NCBI GenBank assembly: GCA_964513445.1
Contig: CAZEMM010000044.1
Location: 1 to 16,071, forward strand
Source of the DNA: Butyricicoccus_A sp964513445
GTDB lineage: Bacteria; Bacillota; Clostridia; Oscillospirales; Butyricicoccaceae
DNA: 16,071 bases
Direction of reading: 5' to 3'
Below, in pieces: positions 7,148-14,548 of this stretch (its first letter is position 1; each line of letters begins with the position of its first letter). Both the position numbers and the translations under genes were made by a program. The notes under the pieces were generated by a model. The model saw only the letters and a program-made list of their open reading frames with translations. It ran no database searches and was not told the DNA's origin.

Positions 7148-7636
7148 TCACGGCATATCCGTGTCATCGCTCTGCTGATCCGCGAGCATCTGCCGGTATT
7201 GGCGCATCGCCTCGCGAATCTGTGAAAATTGGAAACCACGCCGTTGCAGCGCCGCCATCGCCTTTTCACATTTCCTCCGGTCAGACAGGTCGCCGCGCAG
7301 CTTTTTATCCAGCAGCGCAACCATGCCGTCCCAATCCGGCTCATGCTGCGTCAATGCTTCGCGTGCGGTCTCCTTGGGAATGCCGCGTCTCCAAAGCTCC
7401 TGCTCAATGCGGCGAACACCATAGCCCTTGCGCGTATAGCTGCGCACAATCCGCGCGGCATACGCGGCGTCATCAATCGCGCCGAGCACGCGCATGCGTT
7501 CAACGGCATATGCTGCGGCCTCCGGCGAAATTTCCTTTTCCAGCAGCTTTTGCTCCAGCATTGCCGCAGACAGCGAGCGACGGCTGAGCATGGCCGCCGC
7601 CTGCTCTGCCGCCCGCTGATATTCCTGTTCTGTCAT
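7148..7636 (-). CDS. recX: Regulatory protein RecX
   Basis: 162 residues, within the usual range for RecX, a small helical protein that binds RecA filaments and modulates, usually inhibits, their strand-exchange and co-protease activity. The three-helix repeat pattern is visible: LSRRSLSAAMLEQKLLEK (17-34) with an IDDAAYA block (54-60), then YTRKGYGVRRIEQELWRRGI (67-86), and a third repeat with KAMAALQRRGF. The start at ATG 7636 lies 3 bases after the recA stop and has no clear ribosome site, so translation is probably coupled to recA. Placement next to recA is the standard arrangement and supports the call. Confidence 0.93.
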   Translation of the reverse strand: MTEQEYQRAAEQAAAMLSRRSLSAAMLEQKLLEKEISPEAAAYAVERMRVLGAIDDAAYAARIVRSYTRKGYGVRRIEQELWRRGIPKETAREALTQHEPDWDGMVALLDKKLRGDLSDRRKCEKAMAALQRRGFQFSQIREAMRQYRQMLADQQSDDTDMP

Positions 7637-7639
7637 GGA

Positions 7640-8863
7640 TTAAATATCGTCATCGCCAAAATCATCCGCGTCAATGGACACGGCCGCGGAACGGCGTTTG
7701 GGCGGCTCCGACTCATTCGCCGTCTCCGGTTTTGACGCGTCATTTTCATCCTTCGGTGCGGAAGCGTTCTCCTCCGATTTTTCCCGCAGCTGCTGTCGGC
7801 GCTGTTCATTGCGTGCCTCGCGCTCCGCACGCGCCTTTTCGCGCGACTCGGTGATCGCCTTTCGGATATCTATCTCCAGCTTATCCGCCGTTTCCGGATT
7901 ATCCTGCAAATATTTCTTGGCATTTTCGCGACCCTGCCCCATGCGTTCCTCGCCGAGATAGAACCATGCGCCGCTCTTCTTGACCAAATCATATTCGATG
8001 CCCAGATCGACAAGCTCGCTTGTACGCGAGATGCCCTCGCCGTACATGATGTCAAACACAGCCTCGCGGAACGGAGGCGCCATCTTGTTCTTGACGACCT
8101 TTACACGCGTGTGGCTGCCGATCATTTTTTCGCCTTCCTTAATATGCTCGATACGGCGCACATCCAGGCGCACAGAGGAATAGAACTTGAGCGCGCGGCC
8201 TCCGGTCGTGACCTCTGGACTGCCATAGATAACGCCGACCTTTTCACGAAGCTGGTTGATAAAAATCGCGGCGCAGTTGGATTTGGAAATAACGCCCGCC
8301 AGCTTGCGCAGCGCCTGGCTCATCAGTCTGGCGTGCAGGCCGACAAACGAATCGCCCATCTCTCCCTCAATCTCGGCCCGCGGAACCAGAGCCGCAACAG
8401 AGTCAACAACGATGATATCCAGCGCGCCGGAACGCACCAGCTGTTCCGTAATTTCCAAGCCCTGATCGCCGGTATCCGGCTGGGAAACCAGCAGGCTGTC
8501 GACATCGACGCCCAGCGCCGACGCATACACCGGGTCAAGCGCGTGCTCTGCGTCAATAAACGCCGCCTCGCCGCCGAGCGCCTGTGCGGATGCGATGGCA
8601 TGCAGCGCAAGCGTCGTCTTGCCGGAGGATTCCGGCCCGTAGATCTCAATGATTCTGCCGCGCGGCAGACCGCCGATACCAAGCGCCATGTCCAGTCCGA
8701 TGGAACCGGTCGGGATCACGCGGTCAAGCGCCTTGGTCTCCTGTCCCATGCGCATGACGGCATTTTTGCCGAACTGCTTTTCGATCTGTGCCAGCGCAAT
8801 GTCAAGCGCCTTCTTTTTATCCGTTGCTACCGTCACCGGCGGCAGCTGTTTTTTCTTTGCCAT
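7640..8863 (-). CDS. recA: Recombinase RecA
   Basis: 407 residues. RecA polymerises on single-stranded DNA, drives homologous pairing and strand exchange with ATP, and stimulates LexA self-cleavage. Walker A is GPESSGKT (76-83), catalytic E106 lies in DAEHALDP, Walker B is IIVVD (150-154), and the DNA-binding L2 loop spans about 204-222 (QLREKVG... ending TTGG). The core ends near 335. The tail from 336 to 407 is longer than usual (family proteins are often about 350 residues): first basic/acidic helix-like (REKARAEREARNEQRRQQ), then Ser/Glu/Lys-rich, ending acidic DADDFGDDDI. ATG 8863 has an AGGAGG site at 6 nt; an upstream extension into prmC lacks homology. It is 10 bp after prmC. No LexA-type operator is visible immediately upstream. 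Confidence 0.98.
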   Translation of the reverse strand: MAKKKQLPPVTVATDKKKALDIALAQIEKQFGKNAVMRMGQETKALDRVIPTGSIGLDMALGIGGLPRGRIIEIYGPESSGKTTLALHAIASAQALGGEAAFIDAEHALDPVYASALGVDVDSLLVSQPDTGDQGLEITEQLVRSGALDIIVVDSVAALVPRAEIEGEMGDSFVGLHARLMSQALRKLAGVISKSNCAAIFINQLREKVGVIYGSPEVTTGGRALKFYSSVRLDVRRIEHIKEGEKMIGSHTRVKVVKNKMAPPFREAVFDIMYGEGISRTSELVDLGIEYDLVKKSGAWFYLGEERMGQGRENAKKYLQDNPETADKLEIDIRKAITESREKARAEREARNEQRRQQLREKSEENASAPKDENDASKPETANESEPPKRRSAAVSIDADDFGDDDI

Positions 8864-8873
8864 AGGTTGCCTC

Positions 8874-9728
8874 CTATTTTTCTGCGCAAACAATGCGCGG
8901 TATCCCTGCTAAATCACATTGCAGCTGCACGTCGCGCCAGCCCGCTGCGCGGAACAGCTGCGCGACTGCGTTGCCCTGCTTCCAGCCGCATTCCAAAAAG
9001 ATACGGCCGCCTGCCGCCAGCGCAAAGGCCGGACGGCGTGCCATAGCCCGATAAAAATCCAATCCATCCGCACCGCCAAACAGCGCCATATGCGGCTCAT
9101 ACTGCGCAACACTGCGGTCGAGCGCGCGCATCTCCTGCTCGGTGATATACGGCGGATTGGAGACGACAATATCAAACACGCCCGCAATGCTGTCCGGCGC
9201 GCGCGCATCGCCGCATGCCGCCAAAAATCGCGGGGCTGCCAATGCATACCGCTGCGCATTGCGCCGTGTGACGGCAATCGCACTCTCGGAACAATCCACT
9301 GCCGTAACCGCAGCCTGCGGCACAGCCAGTGCAAGCGAAATGCCAATACAGCCGCTGCCGCAGCACAGATCCAGCACGCGCGGCGCGCTTCGCGCCTTCG
9401 CCTCGCGCACCGCCGCGTCACACAGCCATTCCGTATCCGATCGCGGAATGAGTACATCCGGCGTCACAGCAAAGGTATAGCCGTAAAAGTCCCATTCGCC
9501 CAGCAGATAGGCCAGCGGCTCTCCCGCCTGCCGGCGGCGCAGCAGCGCGTCTGCCCGACGGGCAGCCTCTGCCGAGAGCGGCGTGATTTTCCAATCCGTC
9601 ATGCGGCGCGCATCCAGCCCCGCGGCAAACGCCACAATTTCACGCGCCTCCAGCTCGCTTTCCGCCACATCCAGCCGTGCAAGCTGGCGGCACATGCTGC
9701 GGTAGCGCTCCCACACGGTCGTCACCAC
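8874..9728 (-). CDS. prmC: Peptide chain release factor N5-glutamine methyltransferase
   Basis: 284 residues. PrmC uses S-adenosylmethionine to methylate the glutamine of the GGQ motif of release factors RF1 and RF2 in the cytosol. An N-terminal helical substrate-binding region (1-80) precedes the methyltransferase fold: IPRSDTEWL (94-102, normally IPRPETE), the SAM-binding DLCCGSGCIGI (120-130), and the substrate-contacting NPPY (191-194). The start is GTG 9728, with GGGAGG 4 nt upstream; the next codon, GTG 9725, has better spacing (7 nt) and would give a classical 4-bp GTGA overlap with yqhQ. Linkage to yqhQ is common in Firmicutes, but prfA, often adjacent, is absent here and recA follows instead. 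Confidence 0.95.
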   Translation of the reverse strand: MVTTVWERYRSMCRQLARLDVAESELEAREIVAFAAGLDARRMTDWKITPLSAEAARRADALLRRRQAGEPLAYLLGEWDFYGYTFAVTPDVLIPRSDTEWLCDAAVREAKARSAPRVLDLCCGSGCIGISLALAVPQAAVTAVDCSESAIAVTRRNAQRYALAAPRFLAACGDARAPDSIAGVFDIVVSNPPYITEQEMRALDRSVAQYEPHMALFGGADGLDFYRAMARRPAFALAAGGRIFLECGWKQGNAVAQLFRAAGWRDVQLQCDLAGIPRIVCAEK

Positions 9729-10666
9729 GCGTCCTCCCGCTTGTCCTCCGGGATGACATGCTCCAGCGCGATGATCGCGACCTCGATCATGCTGTCATCC
9801 GGTTCCAATACCGTGATATGCTGGAGCATCAGTCCCGGCCAGCGCACAGCGCGAGAGAGCAGTCCCTCATGCCGTCCGGCAAACCGGTTGACCTCATAGC
9901 TCAGTCCGATGACGATGGGCAGCAGCACAATGCGCAGCGCCAGCTGTATCAGCCGGCTTTCCGCCGATACAACGGAAAATACCAAAATACTGATAATCAT
10001 AACGACAAACAAAAAGCTCGTGCCGCAGCGCGGATGCTCGCGCGGCTGCTCGCGCACATTCTCGACTGTCAGCGGCAGCTGCTTTTCATAGCAGTAGATG
10101 GTTTTATGTTCCGCACCATGATAACGGAAGGTGCGCTTCATATCCGGTATGAGCAGCATACACGCCATATAGGCGATAAAGATCGCGATACGCAGTACGC
10201 CCTCCAGCAGATTGACCGCCAGGTGCGGCACACTGTCCGGCAAAAAGCCCGCCAGCAGCGCCGGCAGCAAAATAAACAGGCCAACTGCAAGCCCGATGCC
10301 GATGACAATGGATATCGTATACAAAAGCGACTGAATCGCGCCTTCACCAAAGCGGTTTATAAGCCACAATTCAAATTTGGAGGGCGGCTCGTCCTCCTCG
10401 TCCAAAAACTGCGACGAATAGTCAATTGCACGAAAGCCCTCGATCAGCGACTGCACCATTGTGACAAAGCCGCGGATGACCGGCCAGCCGAGCACGCGGT
10501 ATTTCTCGCGAAGCGGGGTTGAATGCTCTTCCTGAATGGCGAGCGTACCGTCCGGCTTGCGCACGACTGTGCAGCTTTTGCGCGGCCCCTTCATCATAAT
10601 CCCCTCAAGGATTGATTGTCCGCCGATGGTCGTCTTATGCACGACCTGTTGTTCCCTGTTGTTCAA
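9722..10666 (-). CDS. yqhQ: YqhQ-type DUF1385 membrane protein
   Basis: 314 residues. It matches the DUF1385/YqhQ family: GGQSILEGIMMKGP (15-28), YHGAEHKTI (182-190), HPRCGTSF (211-218), YEVNRFAG (257-264), and a C-terminal WPGLMLQHITVLEPDD (276-291) followed by MIEVAI. Hydrophobic segments at about 115-142, 153-173, 216-235 and 239-257 indicate a polytopic membrane protein. To my knowledge the biochemical role is not firmly established. The start is TTG 10666: GAGGAG, encoded by the last two codons of the upstream kinase gene, lies 6 nt before it, and only 3 bases separate the two genes. This implies translational coupling. The end overlaps prmC by 7 bp, its usual partner. Confidence 0.92.
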   Translation of the reverse strand: MNNREQQVVHKTTIGGQSILEGIMMKGPRKSCTVVRKPDGTLAIQEEHSTPLREKYRVLGWPVIRGFVTMVQSLIEGFRAIDYSSQFLDEEDEPPSKFELWLINRFGEGAIQSLLYTISIVIGIGLAVGLFILLPALLAGFLPDSVPHLAVNLLEGVLRIAIFIAYMACMLLIPDMKRTFRYHGAEHKTIYCYEKQLPLTVENVREQPREHPRCGTSFLFVVMIISILVFSVVSAESRLIQLALRIVLLPIVIGLSYEVNRFAGRHEGLLSRAVRWPGLMLQHITVLEPDDSMIEVAIIALEHVIPEDKREDAW

Positions 10667-10669
10667 TCT

Positions 10670-12226
10670 TTACTCCTCATGGACGATCTCCTCGTTGCGC
10701 TTATCCACGTCCATACCTGTATTCGCCAACGGGATGGATATGGTAACCGTCGTACCCTCGCCGTATTTGCTTGCAATATTCAGCGTGCCGCCATGCAGCC
10801 GGACGATTTCATCCGTGACGGCAAGGCCGATGCCGCTGCCGCGCTGTTTCGAGCTTCCTTTATAGAATTTTTCCTTGACGAATGGCAGCTCGTCCTCGGG
10901 AATGCCCACGCCCCAGTCGCGCACATGAATCTGCACGGTGTAGTCGTCGCGCGACAGCGTGATCTCAATCTTGCCGCCGCTCTTTCCATATTTTGCCGCA
11001 TTGTCAATGATATTCAAAAAGACCTGCTTGAGACGATGGCGATCGCCGTTTACCGGACACATTTGCTCCGGAATGTCGTAGGTCAGCTGGATGTTTTCAC
11101 GCTCCAGCATGTTTTCATACATATAAACCGCTTCATACAGCTCTGCGCCCACGTCGATCAGCTCCATATTCAGTTTCATGCGTCCGGATTCCAAACGCGT
11201 AAAGTCGAGCAGCTCCTCGACCATCTGCGTCAGGCGGCGGCTCTCCTTCTGGATAATCCGCAGGCCGAGGATGACCTCGTCCGGATCGGATGCGCCGCCC
11301 TCAATCAGCGTGTCACTCCAGCCGCCAATTGCAGTCAGCGGCGTGCGCAGCTCGTGCGAAACAGAGGAAATAAAGTCGTTCTTCATGCGTTCCGCGCGCC
11401 CGATTTCCTCCGACATATGATTAATGGTGTCGCATAGATCACCGATCTCATCATCATACACCTTGCGCAAACGCATGCCATAGCGTCCGGCGGCGATCTC
11501 CTTTGCAATAACGTTAATCTTCATGACCGGCTCGACGATTGACTTGATAAAATAGCGGTTGGACAGCTCCACTGTCAGCGCAAAGAAAAAGCCAATGATC
11601 AGGCAGGCCAGCACAACATAAATGATCTGCCGCTGTACCTGCGCCATGGAGGAGATATACCGCACGCAGCCGATCAAATTATTGTTGGGATCGTACAGCG
11701 GCGCAGATGCCGACATGACCTGCTCGCCGGAAAATTCATCGCGTCCCATCCACACAGCAGACGTGCTGTTTTCGAGGCACTGCGTGACGTCCTTTGTGCC
11801 CGGCGCGCTTCCCAGCTGGCTAAAGGATGAGGACGACGACAAAATTGTGCCATTTGAGGTAACAATCTGAACCTCCAGCTTATTTTTATCCTCAAAGCCC
11901 GCGACAAACGACTCTCCTGCCGAAACAAACTGGTCATAGCTGGAATTGAGAAACCGATTCAAAAAATCAGCTGACTGCGTCGCACGCGCCGTCAAATTTT
12001 GCCGCACATTATTATAATAATAGCTTGCCGCGATCGTTGCGACAAAAACCGCAACAACCGCCATAACCGCCGCGATAATGGTCATGGAATTCATCATCCA
12101 ACGACCGCGCAGGCCGCCGCGCACATGCTGTACGCGGAATTCCTTGGGCGCTTCCTCCGACTTTCCCTTGAATTTTTGGGAAAGGTCAGGCAGCTCCCTG
12201 GTATCCGCCGTTACTTTTTTATCCAT
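10670..12226 (-). CDS. Membrane sensor histidine kinase (HAMP, HisKA, HATPase)
   Basis: 518 residues. A polar cytosolic leader of about 44 residues precedes TM1 (about 47-70). An extracytoplasmic domain of about 130 residues (71-198) ends in SASAPLYDPNNNLIGCVRYI, reminiscent of Cache/PAS-type sensors. TM2 is at about 201-219 and a HAMP region at about 222-280. The phosphorylatable histidine is H291 in SSVSHELRTPLTAI. The ATPase domain has an N box (NIIDNAAKYG, 405-414), G1 (DWGVG, 437-441), F box (FYKG) and G2 (GSGIGL, 463-468). All catalytic motifs are intact. It should phosphorylate the response regulator encoded 15 bp upstream. The ATG has AGGG 9 nt upstream, overlapping the regulator's last codons. 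The long N-terminal extension before TM1 is unusual. Signal unknown. Confidence 0.95.
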   Translation of the reverse strand: MDKKVTADTRELPDLSQKFKGKSEEAPKEFRVQHVRGGLRGRWMMNSMTIIAAVMAVVAVFVATIAASYYYNNVRQNLTARATQSADFLNRFLNSSYDQFVSAGESFVAGFEDKNKLEVQIVTSNGTILSSSSSFSQLGSAPGTKDVTQCLENSTSAVWMGRDEFSGEQVMSASAPLYDPNNNLIGCVRYISSMAQVQRQIIYVVLACLIIGFFFALTVELSNRYFIKSIVEPVMKINVIAKEIAAGRYGMRLRKVYDDEIGDLCDTINHMSEEIGRAERMKNDFISSVSHELRTPLTAIGGWSDTLIEGGASDPDEVILGLRIIQKESRRLTQMVEELLDFTRLESGRMKLNMELIDVGAELYEAVYMYENMLERENIQLTYDIPEQMCPVNGDRHRLKQVFLNIIDNAAKYGKSGGKIEITLSRDDYTVQIHVRDWGVGIPEDELPFVKEKFYKGSSKQRGSGIGLAVTDEIVRLHGGTLNIASKYGEGTTVTISIPLANTGMDVDKRNEEIVHEE

Positions 12227-12241
12227 AAATGTGTACCCTAG

Positions 12242-12931
12242 TTAATCCTTCCACATGTAGCCAAAGCCGCGCACCGTCGTAATATGCTTGGGTGATGCCG
12301 GATCATCCTCCACCTTGATGCGCAGACGGCGGATGTTGACATCGACGATCTTCAGCTCGCCCGAATAATTCTTACCCCAAACGGCAGCAAGCAGCTCTTC
12401 CCGATCCATCGCACGTCCGCGGTTTTCCAAAAAGGTTTTCATAAGGGAGAATTCTACCTGTGTCAGATCCACACGCTTGCCATCCTTCTTCAGCTCTCTG
12501 GCACGCATATCCAGCATAAACGCACCGCTGTGAATGGTTTCCGACTGATAAGCATGCAGTCCCAGCCGGCGGACCAGCGCGTCAACGCGCGCCGTCAGCT
12601 CCACAACGGAAAACGGCTTTGTCACATAGTCATCCGCGCCCGTCATCAGGCCAGTCACCTTATCCGACTCCTGTGTGCGCGCTGTCAGCATAATAATACC
12701 ACCCTCATAGCCACGCAAACGCAGTGTACGGCATACCTCGTAGCCGTCGATGCCTGGCAGCATGACATCTAAAACACATACCGCCACATCCGGATTTTCC
12801 TCATATTTCTCAAGCGCAACCTCACCGCAGTCCGCCTGTACCACTTCATAGCCTGCGCGTCTCAGGTTGATTACAACAAAGCTGCGAATATTTTCTTCAT
12901 CTTCCAATACCAGAACCTTACGTGTCATCAT
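12242..12931 (-). CDS. OmpR/PhoB-family response regulator
   Basis: 229 residues, standard for an OmpR-type transcription factor. The receiver domain (5-120) has the acidic pocket E10-D11-E12, phosphoacceptor D55 (CVLDVMLPG), T83 and K105 (TKPF). The C-terminal winged-helix domain carries LTQVEFSLMKTFLENRGR and DREELLAAVWG, and ends with VDVNIRRLRIKVEDDP and TVRGFGYMW, the typical DNA-recognition and wing elements. I start at ATG 12931 (a second ATG follows at once), with AGAGGAGA about 10 nt upstream; a longer frame from a TTG upstream would place this ribosome site inside the gene. It lies between the lipoprotein gene (33 bp) and the kinase gene (15 bp), its presumed phosphodonor. Targets are unknown; autoregulation is possible but no operator repeat was recognised. 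Confidence 0.95.
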   Translation of the reverse strand: MMTRKVLVLEDEENIRSFVVINLRRAGYEVVQADCGEVALEKYEENPDVAVCVLDVMLPGIDGYEVCRTLRLRGYEGGIIMLTARTQESDKVTGLMTGADDYVTKPFSVVELTARVDALVRRLGLHAYQSETIHSGAFMLDMRARELKKDGKRVDLTQVEFSLMKTFLENRGRAMDREELLAAVWGKNYSGELKIVDVNIRRLRIKVEDDPASPKHITTVRGFGYMWKD

Positions 12932-12964
12932 GATGTTATTGTCTCCTCTGCTCCTATGCAAACG

Positions 12965-14266
12965 TTATTTCCAATCGCTTTGTACAATGCTAAACAGCGC
13001 CAATACCTGTGATTCCGAAACGTGGTATTCGCCGGAATCCTCCCCCATGAGCGCAGCATAGCAGGTCTCCGAAGTAGAGCCCAAATCAATCAAATCGCCA
13101 GCGGTAGCAGCCTCTTCCCGGTCATCTCCCGTAAAGACATAGATCGTCAGCAACGGCTTTGTCTCCGCTCCAACTTCATAAAACAGCGTCTGATTAACGC
13201 CTGCATCACTGGCCGTGCGTGCTGTAATTGTTCCACGCCAGTTTTTCGGGAATTGGAAACTCCAACCCTCCGCCGAGCTATCATAGGTTGTCTGCATCCG
13301 CTGCGCGGAGCCATCGGTATGATAGCAATACCAATCGACCATCCACAGCGTTTCAGATTGATCATTTTCATAGCCGGGCATGGCTTGCAGCTGCGGCACC
13401 TCAATGACACCATCATTGTCGACATCCGTACTGTAATACAGGGATACCGGACGATAGGTCGATGCCTCTGCCGACAATGCGACATTGCGCAGCTTGTTTT
13501 TTTCCAATATGTAGATATCGGTCTGCATACCGTTATCATTTTCAAATTTATTATCCACAAAGACAGCAGGTGTACCATCCGAATTCAACGCGCCTTGGGT
13601 GATATTGGCCACTGTCTGTATATCCTGCGTCGCGTCGGTCTGAGACAGCATCATCATCTTGCCGTCCTGATAATCATACAGCTGCGAGGTCTTACGTCCG
13701 GCAGGATCATATGTGACAGTAAACAGCTCATCTGATTGATCCTGATCGAGGTCAGTGGTCACATAGTTCGTATAGTTTGCATCCAGAAGATCGGTCAACT
13801 GGCCATCCTTCAGCCCGCAGACGGTCAAGCCTTGTTTGACATCACCGGACAATGTCCATGTCAAAACAATCAACTCCTCCTTTCCATTTATATCCATAAA
13901 TGAAACTGAGCCAAGTGCAGAGCCGCTGCCCTTAATGCTTCCGATTGACTGATATTCACCGTCAATCAGCTTAAACGCATACACATAGACCGAGCCGCCG
14001 GTGCCTTCCCGCAAAAATGCAATGGCTTCCTCCTCGCCATCCCGATCAATATCCTCAAAGGTCACGGTATTGCGATAAGAGCCACTCTGCGGAGACACAT
14101 AAGTAAACGTATCTCCCATGATATCCTCCAGCTGATCCTGCAGCAGGAGATAGTTTTTCGCTGGCTTTGGCGTTTGCAGCAGGTCATCGCCGCTCGTGAC
14201 GAACGAGCAGCCGGCCAGCGCTGTCACACAAAGCAATAGGCAGGCTATCATGTTCAATTTCTTCAT
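12965..14266 (-). CDS. Lipoprotein with repeated DxDxDG calcium-type loops
   Basis: 433 residues from ATG 14266; ATG 14278 (adding MGTN) is an alternative, and neither has a strong ribosome site. The signal peptide with lipobox LAGC (C20) predicts lipidation and anchoring to the outer face of the membrane. Acidic loops recur at about 50-residue spacing: DIDRDGEEE (72-80), a degenerate DINGKEE (125-131), DLDQDQSDE (172-180), a weak NSDG (228-231) and DVDNDGVIE (281-289). Their pattern resembles the FG-GAP/VCBS-type calcium-binding loops of beta-propellers. The C-terminal 130 residues (FQFPKNW, then LLTIYVFTGDD) form a separate domain I do not recognise. It precedes a response regulator and a sensor kinase in the same operon, so a sensory or accessory role for that kinase is plausible but inferred. 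It is the first gene after the divergent promoter region. Confidence 0.85.
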   Translation of the reverse strand: MKKLNMIACLLLCVTALAGCSFVTSGDDLLQTPKPAKNYLLLQDQLEDIMGDTFTYVSPQSGSYRNTVTFEDIDRDGEEEAIAFLREGTGGSVYVYAFKLIDGEYQSIGSIKGSGSALGSVSFMDINGKEELIVLTWTLSGDVKQGLTVCGLKDGQLTDLLDANYTNYVTTDLDQDQSDELFTVTYDPAGRKTSQLYDYQDGKMMMLSQTDATQDIQTVANITQGALNSDGTPAVFVDNKFENDNGMQTDIYILEKNKLRNVALSAEASTYRPVSLYYSTDVDNDGVIEVPQLQAMPGYENDQSETLWMVDWYCYHTDGSAQRMQTTYDSSAEGWSFQFPKNWRGTITARTASDAGVNQTLFYEVGAETKPLLTIYVFTGDDREEAATAGDLIDLGSTSETCYAALMGEDSGEYHVSESQVLALFSIVQSDWK

Positions 14267-14349
14267 ATTTGTACCCATATTCTACAGTTTTTGTCATACA
14301 CATCCGCATAAAACCATATGCATTCCTTTTTTTATTAGCATTCCATTTT

Positions 14350-14358
14350 ATTGTACCA
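14350..14358 (-). promoter_or_regulatory. Candidate extended -10 promoter for the lipoprotein-TCS operon
   Basis: Minus strand: TGG then TACAAT (14358-14350) forms an extended -10 (TGn-TACAAT). No good -35 lies at 16-18 bp, as is usual for extended -10 promoters. Transcription would start near 14343, with a leader of about 77 nt before ATG 14266. It faces away from the rlmD promoter at 14482-14510. The 14279-14548 interval holds these two promoters and no gene. Confidence 0.5.
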
Positions 14359-14481
14359 CACTTTCCTCCATTTGAACACCACAGACCGAACAAATTTTCT
14401 GCACGCCCTGGTGAAAACCGGAACGAAACGACAGAAATCGCCTGTCCACCACGAACATCCGTTTTATATGCTATAAGAGAT

Positions 14482-14510
14482 TTGACATGATAGTCTGAAT
14501 CACGTATCAT
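14482..14510 (+). promoter_or_regulatory. Promoter of rlmD
   Basis: A perfect TTGACA (14482-14487), 17 bp, and TATCAT (14505-14510, 5 of 6 to consensus). The expected start is near 14517, leaving a leader of about 32 nt that contains the GGAGG ribosome site at 14539-14543. Confidence 0.85.
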
Positions 14511-14548
14511 ATATAAAGAGATTGCTGCGGAACGAATTGGAGGAATAT

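Noticed and set aside
8864..8960. LexA/SOS operator upstream of recA
   Set aside because: No GAAC-n4-GTTC palindrome was found in the 10-bp gap or in the nearby end of prmC.
8111..9899. Long plus-strand open frames opposite recA and prmC
   Set aside because: They arise from the GC-biased codon use of recA and prmC on the other strand and carry no domain motif.
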